Shown in pieces: positions 38,295 through 46,705 of a DNA stretch of 64,000 bases. The translations under genes and the position numbers were made by a program. The notes beneath the pieces are model-generated. The model worked only from the letters and a program-made list of their open reading frames with translations, made no database searches and was not told where the DNA came from. Where the stretch lies: assembly GCA_001029295.1 (NCBI GenBank), contig LDXJ01000048.1, forward strand, positions 16,270 through 80,269, given 5' to 3'. The number at the start of each line of letters is the position of its first letter. The stretch's first letter is position 1. This DNA comes from Peptococcaceae bacterium CEB3 (lineage in GTDB: Bacteria > Bacillota > Desulfitobacteriia > Desulfitobacteriales > Desulfitobacteriaceae).

Positions 38295-38846
38295 ATGAGA
38301 GTCTTTGTCGCAATTAATTGGAGCCAAGAAACGCTGAGTGAACTCCTTGCCTGGCAGGGAATTCTGCGCACTGAGGGCGTCGAGGGGTACTGGCGGGCCC
38401 GAGACAATCTGCACCTGACGCTGAAGTTCCTGGGGGAGGTTGGTCCCCAAGCTTTGGCGGGCATCGGACAAGCCCTGGCGGTGACGGCGGAGTCCGGCGC
38501 GCCCTTTGTGGTCCGGCTGGGGGGGTTCGGGGTCTTTCCCAATTTGCAGAGACCCCGGATTTTATGGGCTGGGGTGCAGAGCACCGGCCTGCTGCAGCTG
38601 CAGCGCCGGCTGGACCGGGCCCTGGCCCAACAAGGATATCCCCCTGAGGGTCGGCCTTATCGTCCTCATATAACTTTGGCCAGCGGGGGAATCCGGGGAT
38701 TTGACGCGCAACGGGTTCGGGACCTGCCGGTGAGGACTGATGAGGTACGGGGGTTTGAATTGATGGAAAGTGTGGTGGAGCGGGGCCGGCGAAAATACGT
38801 CGCCCTCAGTGAGTACTTGCTGACGGCTGAAAGGGAAAGGAATTGA
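38295..38846 (+). CDS. thpR: RNA 2',3'-cyclic phosphodiesterase
   Basis: 2H phosphoesterase of the LigT/ThpR family with both HxTx motifs, HLTLKFLGEV and HITLASGG. 183 residues. It opens 2',3'-cyclic phosphates on RNA. ATG 38295. The stop overlaps the next start (TTGA), forming a three-gene unit with the GNAT protein and RNase HI. Confidence 0.92.
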   Translation: MRVFVAINWSQETLSELLAWQGILRTEGVEGYWRARDNLHLTLKFLGEVGPQALAGIGQALAVTAESGAPFVVRLGGFGVFPNLQRPRILWAGVQSTGLLQLQRRLDRALAQQGYPPEGRPYRPHITLASGGIRGFDAQRVRDLPVRTDEVRGFELMESVVERGRRKYVALSEYLLTAERERN

Positions 38847-39382
38847 TTGAACGGATGAAATTGCGCAAGGCCAGACTTCAGGATGTAGAGGACATGCTCT
38901 CCCTGATCAACCATTTCGCTGAGGAAGGCCTCATGCTGCCACGTTCCCGGAACACGCTTTACGAGACTGTCCGTGACTTTTTATTGGCGGAAGAAGATGG
39001 AAGAATTGTAGGCTGTGGTGCCCTGCACATCATTTGGGAGAAATTGGCGGAGATTAGGGCGTTGGCTGTGGCTCCGGAGAAACAGCGAAAACATATCGGT
39101 CAGGCCCTTGTCGCCGCTTTAACGGAGGAAGCCCTAGCCTTGGGCTGCGACCGGGTTTTTGCTTTGACCTACAGCCCGTCTTTCTTTGAACACTGCGGCT
39201 TCCGTCGTGTTGACAAAGAGAAGATGCCCCAGAAGGTTTGGAAAGAGTGTATAAACTGTGTCAAGTTTCCCAACTGTGATGAGGTGGCCGTCATCTATGA
39301 TTTCGGAGAAACGGAAAGTGACGTGGTCCGAAGGACAACGGATATGGCGGCGGAGGACGAAAATGGGGCGGATGATGAGTGA
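38843..39382 (+). CDS. GNAT N-acetyltransferase, possible short ArgA
   Basis: 179 residues with GNAT fold features (KARLQDVEDMLSLI, IRALAVAPEKQRKHIGQALV with the acetyl-CoA loop, LTYSPSFFEHCGF). The tail VWKECINCVKFPNCDEVA is characteristic of the short, clostridial N-acetylglutamate synthase-like group, so a role in arginine synthesis is likely but unproven. TTG 38843 overlaps the thpR stop; ATG 38855 is an alternative. Confidence 0.85.
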   Translation: MIERMKLRKARLQDVEDMLSLINHFAEEGLMLPRSRNTLYETVRDFLLAEEDGRIVGCGALHIIWEKLAEIRALAVAPEKQRKHIGQALVAALTEEALALGCDRVFALTYSPSFFEHCGFRRVDKEKMPQKVWKECINCVKFPNCDEVAVIYDFGETESDVVRRTTDMAAEDENGADDE

Positions 39383-39838
39383 GTGGCCATGCTGACAACG
39401 GTGGAAATCTATACCGACGGCGCCTGTTCCGGAAATCCCGGTCCCGGAGGCTGGGGTGCTATTCTGCTCTATGAGGGGCGGGAGAAAGAACTGTCAGGAT
39501 ATGAGGCGGCGACGACCAATCAGAGGATGGAACTGACGGCGGCGTGTCAGGCTCTCGAAGCGCTGAAGAGACCGTGCCGGGTTCGGCTTTACAGCGACAG
39601 CGCTTACCTGATTAATGCTTTTCGCCAAAATTGGTTTGCCGGTTGGCAAAGAAACGGCTGGCTCAATTCAAAGAAAAAGCCTGTGGAGAATTCGGATCTT
39701 TGGCGGGCACTGTTGGCTCAGGCCCAAAGGCATGAAGTTGAGTGGCTTAAGGTCAAAGGGCATGCCGACAATGCCTTTAACAATCGCTGTGACGCTTTGG
39801 CCCGGGACGAGATTCGCCGCCACGTGCGTCCGGGATGA
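39383..39838 (+). CDS. rnhA: Ribonuclease HI
   Basis: Cleaves RNA in RNA-DNA hybrids. Catalytic carboxylates are in [30 protein letters not shown] and the C-terminal [15 protein letters not shown]. About 150 residues, standard. GTG 39383 immediately follows the previous stop; ATG 39389 is an alternative start. Confidence 0.95.
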   Translation: MAMLTTVEIYTDGACSGNPGPGGWGAILLYEGREKELSGYEAATTNQRMELTAACQALEALKRPCRVRLYSDSAYLINAFRQNWFAGWQRNGWLNSKKKPVENSDLWRALLAQAQRHEVEWLKVKGHADNAFNNRCDALARDEIRRHVRPG

Positions 39839-39939
39839 TGACGGTTCCGGTTCCGTAAGACCCGCTGACACTTTGTGCCCCATCTTAACATAAACCATAG
39901 TATAAATATGGAAGTTGTGTTAACGGTGGGGAGGTCCGC

Positions 39940-41508
39940 ATGGTCGAGAAAAGAGAAGTGGAACAAGCCGCGGCTCAGGCCCGGCAGTTCGTGTTCACCG
40001 GTGTGCGCCAGGTCCTGTCGGGGAAGTTGGACGAGGCCCATGGGGTTTCGGCGAGCCCGGGGGCAACGGCTCTCGCCGTTTTGGCCCTGCTGACCGCAGG
40101 CCGGGATTTCGGGGGGGCGGAGAGGCGGGGGATAACATGGCTCAGGCAACATCGGCAAGGGCAGGGATGGGGAAGATATCCGGGGGATTCACCTGATCCG
40201 GAAATTTCCCGCCTGGTTCAAGCCGTGACTCAAAGCGGACAAGGGGGTTGGATCAGCCGAGTGGTGCTCCTCAGCCGGGCCAGGCAGTTTTCGGAAATGA
40301 TTCTCTCCCTGGGTCAAAAGGTCGTACCCGGGCTGGAGGGTCCAACCCCGGAGGAAATAGTCCTGCCGGGGATCCTGCGGGAAACCGTGCTGACGAAACT
40401 CCCCGCTTACGGGCGCCCGGTCGTCGTCGCCGCCGCCCTCCTGGCCTCGAACGAAAGGCAGGGCATCCGTCCTGCCACTGACTATTTAGTGAATTTTCAG
40501 ATGGGAGATGGCTCTTGGTCCGAGGATGTCGTGGCAACAAGCCTGGCCATCCTGGCGCTGGTGCGCTGGCACATTGCCGGTGACAAGGTCGGCAAGGCGG
40601 GAGAGTGGCTCGTGCGCAAGCAGTATGGGGACGGGAGTTGGCCGGCTTTCGATCATCTGCAAAACTGGTCGGTGGGCTGGGCCTTGAACATTATGGAGGG
40701 ACGCGAGCGGGAAGAGACAGAACTCTTGTCGCAAACGGAACGGTGGCTAAAAAGAGGGCAGTATGCCGACGGCAGTTATGGCAGTACTTCGCCCTACACT
40801 CAGCCGGATCTGGACGACACTGCGGTGGCTTTGCTGGGCCTATCCGCTTCACCGGAAAGCCGCAAGGGAGTGGAGCTTCTCAAACGCCTGCAGAATAAAG
40901 ACGGGAGTTGGGGCACTTTTCCCTCTTTCGTGGGCAAACCGCCGAATTTGGAGTGCGGCTTTCCGGTCTATATCCGGAGCACGGATGTGACTCTTCATAT
41001 TCTGGAAGCTCTTTGGCGGCATCGCAGCCGCGGCGAGTATCAAACCATGGTTAAGGGGTTGGAGTGGCTCCTGACAAAACAGAAAACCAGCGGAGTTCTT
41101 GATTCCGTCTGGTTTGAGGGTCCGATTTACGGAACGGCGCAACTGGCGGAGTTTTTGGAGAAATGGAGATTCAACTGGCAAAATTGGACCGGTGCGCGCA
41201 GGGCACTTCTCGCCCGCCGTAAGGCGCTGGATTTTCTCTGGGCGGCGCAGAATCCGGACGGCTCCTGGGGTTCATCCGTGGCGGAAACCGCTCTGGGGTT
41301 GTCGGCCGTCGGTTATCCGGGCAAACGGGGCGGGAAAGAGGCCTTGACCAAAGGGGTAGAGCGGCTGATGGCGGACCAACTGCCTGCCGGGTCATTTAAA
41401 CCGTCTTACCGAGGAATTTATGCCAAGGGTTGGAATTATGAGGAACCGTTGGCTACGGCTTTGACTGTGATACGGGCTTGGGAAAAATATTTGCACCTCA
41501 CGTTTTGA
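39940..41508 (+). CDS. Class II terpene cyclase, squalene-hopene cyclase-like
   Basis: 522 residues made of alpha-barrel repeats with several QW-type motifs (MGDGSWS, YGDGSWPA, YADGSYGS, NKDGSWGTF, NPDGSWGSS). It carries the class II protonation motif DxDD as D290-L-D-D293 in PDLDDTAVALLGL. Class II cyclases protonate a polyprene and cyclise it; the squalene-hopene enzymes are ~630 residues, so this one is about 100 shorter. Substrate may be squalene or another linear polyprenoid. No terpene gene is adjacent. ATG 39940 with GGGGAGG upstream. Confidence 0.8.
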   Translation: MVEKREVEQAAAQARQFVFTGVRQVLSGKLDEAHGVSASPGATALAVLALLTAGRDFGGAERRGITWLRQHRQGQGWGRYPGDSPDPEISRLVQAVTQSGQGGWISRVVLLSRARQFSEMILSLGQKVVPGLEGPTPEEIVLPGILRETVLTKLPAYGRPVVVAAALLASNERQGIRPATDYLVNFQMGDGSWSEDVVATSLAILALVRWHIAGDKVGKAGEWLVRKQYGDGSWPAFDHLQNWSVGWALNIMEGREREETELLSQTERWLKRGQYADGSYGSTSPYTQPDLDDTAVALLGLSASPESRKGVELLKRLQNKDGSWGTFPSFVGKPPNLECGFPVYIRSTDVTLHILEALWRHRSRGEYQTMVKGLEWLLTKQKTSGVLDSVWFEGPIYGTAQLAEFLEKWRFNWQNWTGARRALLARRKALDFLWAAQNPDGSWGSSVAETALGLSAVGYPGKRGGKEALTKGVERLMADQLPAGSFKPSYRGIYAKGWNYEEPLATALTVIRAWEKYLHLTF

Positions 41509-41521
41509 ACGTTGGAAAGAA

Positions 41522-41752
41522 TCAGGCAATCGTGGCCCGCGCTTTCCTGAGCGCGGGCCGGCGGGGGCCCGCTTGGCGGTGGCGCACCGGCAAAGGATGC
41601 TGCTGCAGGATCGTGTGTAAGAGGTTCCACTGCATATCGAGCTGGGCGTTGGCCATTTCTCGTTCGCCGACTCCTTTTTCCTTCAGATAGTCTCGGGAGG
41701 AAATCTCAAATTCACGCAAAAAACGTATGGCCTCATCATTGTTTGGCAACAT
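41522..41752 (-). CDS. Small hypothetical protein
   Basis: 76 residues starting MLPNNDEAIRFLREFEISSRDYLKE, charged and helical, no membrane segment. Supported by a strong ribosome site (GGAGGT, seven bases before ATG 41752) rather than by homology. Its leader is the purine-rich tandem repeat at 41770-41922. The 3' end contains a perfect GC-rich hairpin and converges on the terpene cyclase. Function unknown. Confidence 0.6.
   Translation of the reverse strand: MLPNNDEAIRFLREFEISSRDYLKEKGVGEREMANAQLDMQWNLLHTILQQHPLPVRHRQAGPRRPALRKARATIA
41534..41559. terminator. GC-rich hairpin between convergent genes
   Basis: GGCCCGCGCT (41534-41543) and AGCGCGGGCC (41550-41559), loop TTCCTG, perfect 10-bp stem downstream of the terpene cyclase and inside the last codons of the minus-strand small gene. 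No U-run, so its role as terminator is uncertain. Confidence 0.5.
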
Positions 41753-41769
41753 TTGGTATACCTCCGATC

Positions 41770-41922
41770 CTATATCTCTTGTATCCCAAGTATCCCTTGT
41801 GTCTCTTGTATCCCTAGTATCTCTAGTATGTTTTGTATTCCTTGTATTTGTGTTACTTGTGTTGCTTGTGCTACTCGTATTCCCCGTATTACTTGTATGT
41901 CTTTTATCTCGTCTATCTTTTC
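41770..41922 (-). repeat. Purine-rich tandem repeat, unit ~9-10 bp
   Basis: On the minus strand about 15 imperfect units of the form GATACAAGR / AATACAAGT run straight into the ribosome binding site of the 41752 gene. On the plus strand it reads as CTTGTATCC repeats. Each unit resembles a weak AAGGR ribosome site. Confidence 0.8.
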
Positions 41923-42040
41923 GGGTGTCTGTCCGATTTTAGCGGATGAAATAGCTTAGTCACATTATAAGGGAAAGGCTTCATGAATTTTGTTGGAATA
42001 GGGAACTTGGAACGGGGAAAATAGAGAAAAGAATAGGGGA

Positions 42041-42823
42041 TTAGCTGGATTTTGTAAAGGATTTCGCGGAAAGGCGCGATAATCTCGGCTTTGAGGAACG
42101 CCAGAGGGAAATATCGACCAAGAGGCGGTTCCCGGCCCGATAATGCTTTTCGGCTGCGGTGGTATCTTTCAGTTCGAGGAAGCAGTCGGCCAGGGCGTGA
42201 TGAATACTCGCCGTATAACTTATTGTCAAAAGGGCCTGAGTGAGTCTATGGGCGCCGTTGTGGGGAAATCCGGCGCCTTTGGCCAGGCGGAGAGAACGTT
42301 CATAAAGTTTGACCGCTTCAGCGGTCTTGCCGTTTTGGCGCAGGATGTGAGCTTGGGTGGCGAGTAACAGTGGATTGGCCAGGGCATAAGGGTTATCGTG
42401 CAGGACCGAGAGGGCTTTGCGGCTTTTTCCCTCCCTGAGGTAAATCTCCGCCAGGGTGGCACAGACCAAGGGATCGCAGCTGGGCAAAAATTGTTCCAGC
42501 AAGGCGATGGCTCTGTCTTTTTCTTTTAGGTAATAGTAAAGTTGACTGGCGAAGCGGGCGATCACCAAAGGGCTGGCAGCCTGGGAGATTTCCTTGGCCA
42601 TACGCTTGGCGACGATCTTCCTGTCCGGCAGCGCGAAGGATTTCTTGAACAGCATGGCCAGATAAGAAAGGACAAGACCAACTAAGAAAGCCAAAACCCC
42701 CGCCTTCCAGCCAAAACGCCAGCCGCAGATCACCCCAGTCATGAAGGACAAAGTGATGAGAAAGAAAAAGTAATAGAGTTTCTGGACATAGAAAACTTCC
42801 GGGTCGAGTGGTGCGCTTTTCAT
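42041..42823 (-). CDS. Membrane-anchored TPR-like protein
   Basis: About 260 residues. Two membrane helices near the N-terminus (YYFFFLITLSFMTGVICGW and VLAFLVGLVLSYLAML) followed by helical repeats that look like tetratricopeptide repeats (LVCATLAEIYLREGKSRKAL, TQAHILRQNGKTAEAVKLYE). The repeats should face the cytoplasm and mediate protein contacts. ATG 42823 follows GGGGGGAT; ATG 42853 has no such site. Partners unknown. Confidence 0.75.
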   Translation of the reverse strand: MKSAPLDPEVFYVQKLYYFFFLITLSFMTGVICGWRFGWKAGVLAFLVGLVLSYLAMLFKKSFALPDRKIVAKRMAKEISQAASPLVIARFASQLYYYLKEKDRAIALLEQFLPSCDPLVCATLAEIYLREGKSRKALSVLHDNPYALANPLLLATQAHILRQNGKTAEAVKLYERSLRLAKGAGFPHNGAHRLTQALLTISYTASIHHALADCFLELKDTTAAEKHYRAGNRLLVDISLWRSSKPRLSRLSAKSFTKSS

Positions 42824-42881
42824 GAGATCCCCCCCACTAATGTCTACGATCAAGTTGGGGGAGTTAGAACCGAATTGGGTC

Positions 42882-42909
42882 TTGCAATTCTCGTGAGTTG
42901 CGATATAAT
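42882..42909 (+). promoter_or_regulatory. Promoter of tRNA-Ala
   Basis: TTGCAA (42882-42887), 16-bp spacer, TATAAT (42904-42909); a second TATAAT overlaps at 42909-42914. The tRNA begins at 42921. Confidence 0.65.
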
Positions 42910-42920
42910 ATAATTTGTTT

Positions 42921-42996
<76 letters not shown>

Positions 42997-43148
42997 TCTA
43001 AAGCCTTTTAGGAAGCGGGTTTGAAGAAAGCCAGCTTCCTTTTATTTCCAGGGGTGGGATGTTGACCACTGAATTTGACGCGTAACGTACCTGACGCTGC
43101 ACCCGCCGCTGCCGGAAGAGCTGGAAAAATACCGGACGGAAAAACTGA

Positions 43149-43358
43149 GCCAAGTCATCCGAAAGAAATCCGGCCAAACTGAACTATTTGGGCGGTGCCT
43201 TTGGCCAGTGGTTCCATTCGTCAAGCGTAATTGGTGCCACAGGTTTCGCTATGGTTGTAATCGGATTGCTATTGTTGTCTCAGCGTAGTTTTCGGGAATT
43301 CGAAAGAGCATTTTCCCAGAACAATTATCGTGAAACGTTGAATTGTGCCTACGGATGA
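43149..43358 (+). pseudogene. Decayed membrane-protein remnant
   Basis: A frame open from after TGA 43146 to TGA 43356-43358 reads AKSSERNPAKLNYLGGAFG…, then a hydrophobic helix VIGATGFAMVVIGLLLLSQ. It lacks a good start and the same DNA has a second partly coding-like frame (…PLPEELEKYRTEKLSQ near 43096-43145). The helix pattern recalls the N-terminal membrane domain of FtsK/SpoIIIE-type proteins, but this is only a visual impression. The rest of 43000-43650 holds similar fragments and no intact gene. Confidence 0.35.
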
Positions 43359-43656
43359 GCAAACACAGACCAAGACCCGGATGCCTCAGCCGATAGGTTT
43401 CGGATGCTGGTCCATATCAGAGGCTATTTTCGCATTGTTTCTGATCATTCCATTTCCGAATGGCTGGGGCTGCCTCCGTGGCTGATTAGATGGTCGCTGT
43501 CGCGACATTGTTCGCCCGGGGGCTGACGGGGACTCTTTATTTATCGGTGTGGGCGACGTCGCCGGTGGATGGGCAGGAATAGAGCACATTCGCTCGTGTT
43601 AGAACAGGCTTTTTGAGGACAAAAGGGCCCAGAAAGATGGCGTCACGCGAGGGAAG

Positions 43657-44838
43657 CTACACTACAGAAGACATTCTCTGAGATAGTTGACCCTCCGTGT
43701 AGCCAAAGTGCCAAACCTTTTCACTTGAGCAAGCTGAATACCAAATGCGCAACGTGTGTGAACTCCCGGGTTCCCGAACAAAACTACTGCGGTAAATATA
43801 ACCGTTGTCCCATTGATTTCCGGTGCCCCGACGAAGAAGTGGTTCCGCAAGGGGCATGCTGAGTTCTTTGGGGTTTGACATGGGTGCGGTGGCATAGAGC
43901 AGTTGACAATTTTCTATAGTGCCCTTCTTCGGCCAACCGGCAATCAAAAATTCGACGGTCTGTTCGAGATGATTGGGTTTTGCGGCGATGTGCCAAGGAA
44001 TATAGCCGCCGTTCCAAGTATTCCAGGGGGCATTGCAAGGTTGTGGAGAGCTCCAGATAAAGCCGTCACCCGATGTATACGAATGCATCGTCACGTTCCC
44101 GTCCGTTGTCCACATGTACCATTCCTTCGCGCTTTTACGCCAAACGGTTGGGGATAGGTCTAAGCCGGTCTTGAGGTCCCATTTTTTTTCGAAGCAAAGG
44201 ATTTTGTTGCTTTGCCTATGGTTTGGAAAGATTTTTTTGGCCCAGATTTTTTCAAAAGCACCCTCGCTATATTGGCGCCAATAAAGGATTAGCATGTTTT
44301 GATTTGGATCATAAATCAATTCTGGGTCCGAGTTATAGTTACGGTTGATCAAACCGAGCGGTCTTGGGACCAATGGATTTTTGATGCCGGGTGGATTATT
44401 CCACCTTAATCCATCTTCGCTCACCAAAAGACTGGGATTTTCATGAGTGCTCCAAAAGTAAGGAAACGGTGTCAACGCCATCCAATAGCGGGATCCCCCC
44501 CAACTCTGAAGGCCATATTCGGTCTTAAAATCAATGACGCTAGGGTGAACCGCCTGCCCGGACCGATCGTAGGTAGGTGTCACCATATATCTGGACGCAT
44601 TCGCCATGTGTGTGGTAAAGAGGAGGTGTGATGCGGAAGGCGGCGGAGAAACAGACTGTATTCTCTTGTGAGTTGTAGCGAGAAGCGGACCGGGCTGTTC
44701 AACGTTATGTCTCTCATCATCAACAAGAGGCAGATAGCGAAAATAAATATAACCAGCCCCAACCCCGAGTATGGTTCCCAGGAAATGCCGTCTCGTCATA
44801 AGGTGGGTTCTCTGTCGGGTACTCTTATCCGTTTCCAC
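43657..44838 (-). CDS. Exported beta-propeller-like protein
   Basis: 393 residues. Near the N-terminus MTRRHFLGTILGVGAGYIYF looks like a Tat or lipoprotein-like export signal. The remainder is rich in Trp, Tyr and Asn, with blade-like repeats (WSTHENPSLLVSEDGLRW, YNSDPELIYDPNQNMLILYW, MWTTDGN), resembling five-bladed propellers of glycoside hydrolase or sialidase-like proteins. No catalytic set is certain. GTG 44838 has AGGAGG eight bases upstream; ATG 44799 would start at the signal. A/T-rich composition suggests recent acquisition. Confidence 0.7.
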   Translation of the reverse strand: METDKSTRQRTHLMTRRHFLGTILGVGAGYIYFRYLPLVDDERHNVEQPGPLLATTHKRIQSVSPPPSASHLLFTTHMANASRYMVTPTYDRSGQAVHPSVIDFKTEYGLQSWGGSRYWMALTPFPYFWSTHENPSLLVSEDGLRWNNPPGIKNPLVPRPLGLINRNYNSDPELIYDPNQNMLILYWRQYSEGAFEKIWAKKIFPNHRQSNKILCFEKKWDLKTGLDLSPTVWRKSAKEWYMWTTDGNVTMHSYTSGDGFIWSSPQPCNAPWNTWNGGYIPWHIAAKPNHLEQTVEFLIAGWPKKGTIENCQLLYATAPMSNPKELSMPLAEPLLRRGTGNQWDNGYIYRSSFVREPGSSHTLRIWYSACSSEKVWHFGYTEGQLSQRMSSVV

Positions 44839-45246
44839 GTTTGCGGCCTCCTATAAAAGCTTTATCCCGAGCAAATACCATCTCGTCTCGTCCTGTTTAG
44901 GGAAAGGTTTAGGTGAGGTTGCGGTGGGAATTCCGTATCCCTTACATATACTACCATCTGCTGGGGAATCCCGCAATAGTCATGTATCCATCTCCGTCAT
45001 GCCCAAAGTAGCCAGATTTTGTCATAAGATAACAGCGGCAAGTGAAAAAATCACAGCCGATGAGTCGACACCATCTTGGATACTGAAAAAGGTTTAGCAT
45101 CAGGTGATTAAATTTGAAACCGTTGGGGCGGTTGCTAGTTTTCAGGGGTCTTACGGCTGTTTCGGCCGAGACGGAGAGTGTACTTATCCTCTTTCGAACG
45201 TCTAGTGCTTTTCATGGTATATGTTTTCTGATAGGGGAAATTAATC
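44839..45246. other. Spacer without recognised gene
   Basis: About 400 bp. No reading frame with a ribosome site. Two small inverted segments near 45118-45175 (AACCG/CGGTT and CGGC/GCCG). Nothing else seen. Confidence 0.5.
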
Positions 45247-45275
45247 ATGCAATATTTTGAGAGTGATTATATGGA
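45247..45275 (+). repeat. Duplicated 5' end of the threonine aldolase gene
   Basis: 29 bp from ATG 45247 are identical to the first 29 bp of the aldolase gene at 46706-46734, and the flanks are similar on both sides. After about 40 bp the copy leaves the aldolase frame and runs into the PH-domain ORF. It is a truncated gene start, not an intact gene. Confidence 0.9.
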
Positions 45276-45691
45276 GGGTGCCCATCTACAAGTGGGAGTG
45301 GGTCCCACGGATTGGCATCGCTGTTGTTGTAGTCGTTTTCGTTGTAATTAATATATTTGACAGTAGTAAGCCTCCTGTTTATACAATAACAGATGGATCC
45401 TTCTCAATATCTTCAGCTTATGGCCAAAAAATCGATCTTTCCGATATCAAGGAAATTCAGCTGAAAGATTATTTGCCCGGAAGTTTATTCCGTACAAATG
45501 GTTTGGGCGCCGGTACTGTTCTAAAAGGCAAGTTCAGCTCAGATATTGGGAATGTGATTCTATATGTTAACACTTCCATTCCCGGATATATCTACATCAG
45601 AACCAAATCAGAACAAGTTATCCTTAATAACCAGTCTAAAGAAAAAACGGAAGACCTGTACAAAAAGTTGAGCACCCAACTTTCGCAGTGA
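45257..45691 (+). CDS. PH-like domain membrane protein with replaced 5' end
   Basis: 144 residues. One membrane helix (GIAVVVVVFVVINIF) followed by a bacterial PH-like domain (FSISSAYGQKIDLSDIKEIQLKD … GYIYIRTKSEQVILN). Only the part from about KWEWVPRIGI is typical of the family; the first ~11 codons are read out of frame through the duplicated aldolase start, so the native beginning was probably lost and the gene may be poorly expressed. Function of such PH proteins is unknown. Confidence 0.6.
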   Translation: MRVIIWRVPIYKWEWVPRIGIAVVVVVFVVINIFDSSKPPVYTITDGSFSISSAYGQKIDLSDIKEIQLKDYLPGSLFRTNGLGAGTVLKGKFSSDIGNVILYVNTSIPGYIYIRTKSEQVILNNQSKEKTEDLYKKLSTQLSQ

Positions 45692-45815
45692 CGAATTTAC
45701 TGGGCTGGAGGAATGCTACCAGAACTACACTGAGACAGCGGCCTAAACAACGGTCTCGTGCATTTGCTATGGCGCGGTGGAACAACCATGGTATGTACAT
45801 CCCCGGGGGGCATCC

Positions 45816-46316
45816 CTAGACTTCATAAGAAAAAATACTTTCCCTATAATCTTTGTCGCCAATAGCGCAAGGCTTTTCCTCCACTTCATTGCCACCTATC
45901 TTCTTATAGAAACGACAAGATGGATTTTGAGATAAACAGGCGATGAGAAATCTCTTATAACCGTTTTTTCTAAAAGCACTTTTTACAGTAGTCACGAGTT
46001 CTCGTCCAATGCCTTCATTTTGATATTCATCTAAAACATAAAGCCCGTAAATTTCGCCGTAATTGGCATACTTCTCATCCCTTGCCCTTCCAAAGCTAGC
46101 GAATCCAACAATCTTTGCGTCATTTAGTGCCACATAGATGTTCCCTTCAGAAATATTCTGTTGGAGCCGTGAAAGATATTTTTCGTTCCTCTCATCTAAA
46201 GAATCCAGATACGTGTTATCTACAATGCCGTTATATGTGGTTTTCCATGTCCGTACATTCACATAAGCTATCTCCGTTTCATCTCCGGATACAGCTTTAC
46301 GGATTTCGTATTCCAT
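45816..46316 (-). CDS. GNAT family N-acetyltransferase
   Basis: 166 residues: YEIRKAVSGDETEIAYVNVRTWKTTY at the N-terminus and the acetyl-CoA loop GLYVLDEYQNEGIGRELV, all GNAT features. Substrate unknown. ATG 46316 is chosen (AGAGGAG upstream) over the upstream in-frame start at 46346. It is convergent with the PH-domain gene. Confidence 0.85.
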   Translation of the reverse strand: MEYEIRKAVSGDETEIAYVNVRTWKTTYNGIVDNTYLDSLDERNEKYLSRLQQNISEGNIYVALNDAKIVGFASFGRARDEKYANYGEIYGLYVLDEYQNEGIGRELVTTVKSAFRKNGYKRFLIACLSQNPSCRFYKKIGGNEVEEKPCAIGDKDYRESIFSYEV

Positions 46317-46594
46317 CGGAGTTCTCCTCTCTTTACCCCTACCCAAAGAAAAAGAACTGCTTAATTAACATTTCTGTTTACGTTATGCACTCTTAGTTCA
46401 CCCATAGGCCGCCTAACCTACGGTTTTGTTGTACTGAGAGTGCGGGATATGTCCAGTATCGTGCTCTCTTCATCTGTATTATAGCCTAGAATAAAGCCAC
46501 TATGCAATATCTAGAACGAACGCTCGGAGAGGGATTCGGTCCATCCAATTGAAGGGGCCAACTCAACATGGCGCTTTGCTCCCGGAAGTGGGCC

Positions 46595-46624
46595 TTGAGA
46601 TACCTGTACTAATAGTGATAGAAT
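46595..46624 (+). promoter_or_regulatory. Candidate promoter for the aldolase-thioredoxin gene
   Basis: TTGAGA (46595-46600), 18-bp spacer, TAGAAT (46619-46624). Transcription from here would start after 46630 and give an 80-base leader to ATG 46706. Confidence 0.45.
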
Positions 46625-46697
46625 GGATGAGGACATTCTCCAAGAAGTCATAAAGAAAGTTCAAGCGTCACTAGAAACTAAACGAAATAGGCGGGGA
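46623..46697 (+). pseudogene. Possible gene-start remnant
   Basis: ATG 46623 opens a frame whose first ~23 residues (MDEDILQEVIKKVQASLETK) look coding and amphipathic, then it runs out of frame over the aldolase start. The peptide resembles N-terminal targeting helices of microcompartment enzymes, but so short a match is weak. The predicted -10 box covers its ATG. The wider 46317-46705 spacer holds nothing else. Confidence 0.25.
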
Positions 46698-46705
46698 AAC
46701 GGATT

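Noticed and set aside
37941..38471. Minus-strand frame before thpR
   Set aside because: Overlaps thpR, is Ser/Arg/Pro-rich and lacks a ribosome site.
44771..45097. Plus-strand frame opposite the propeller gene 5' end
   Set aside because: Overlaps the well-supported minus-strand start and has no ribosome site.
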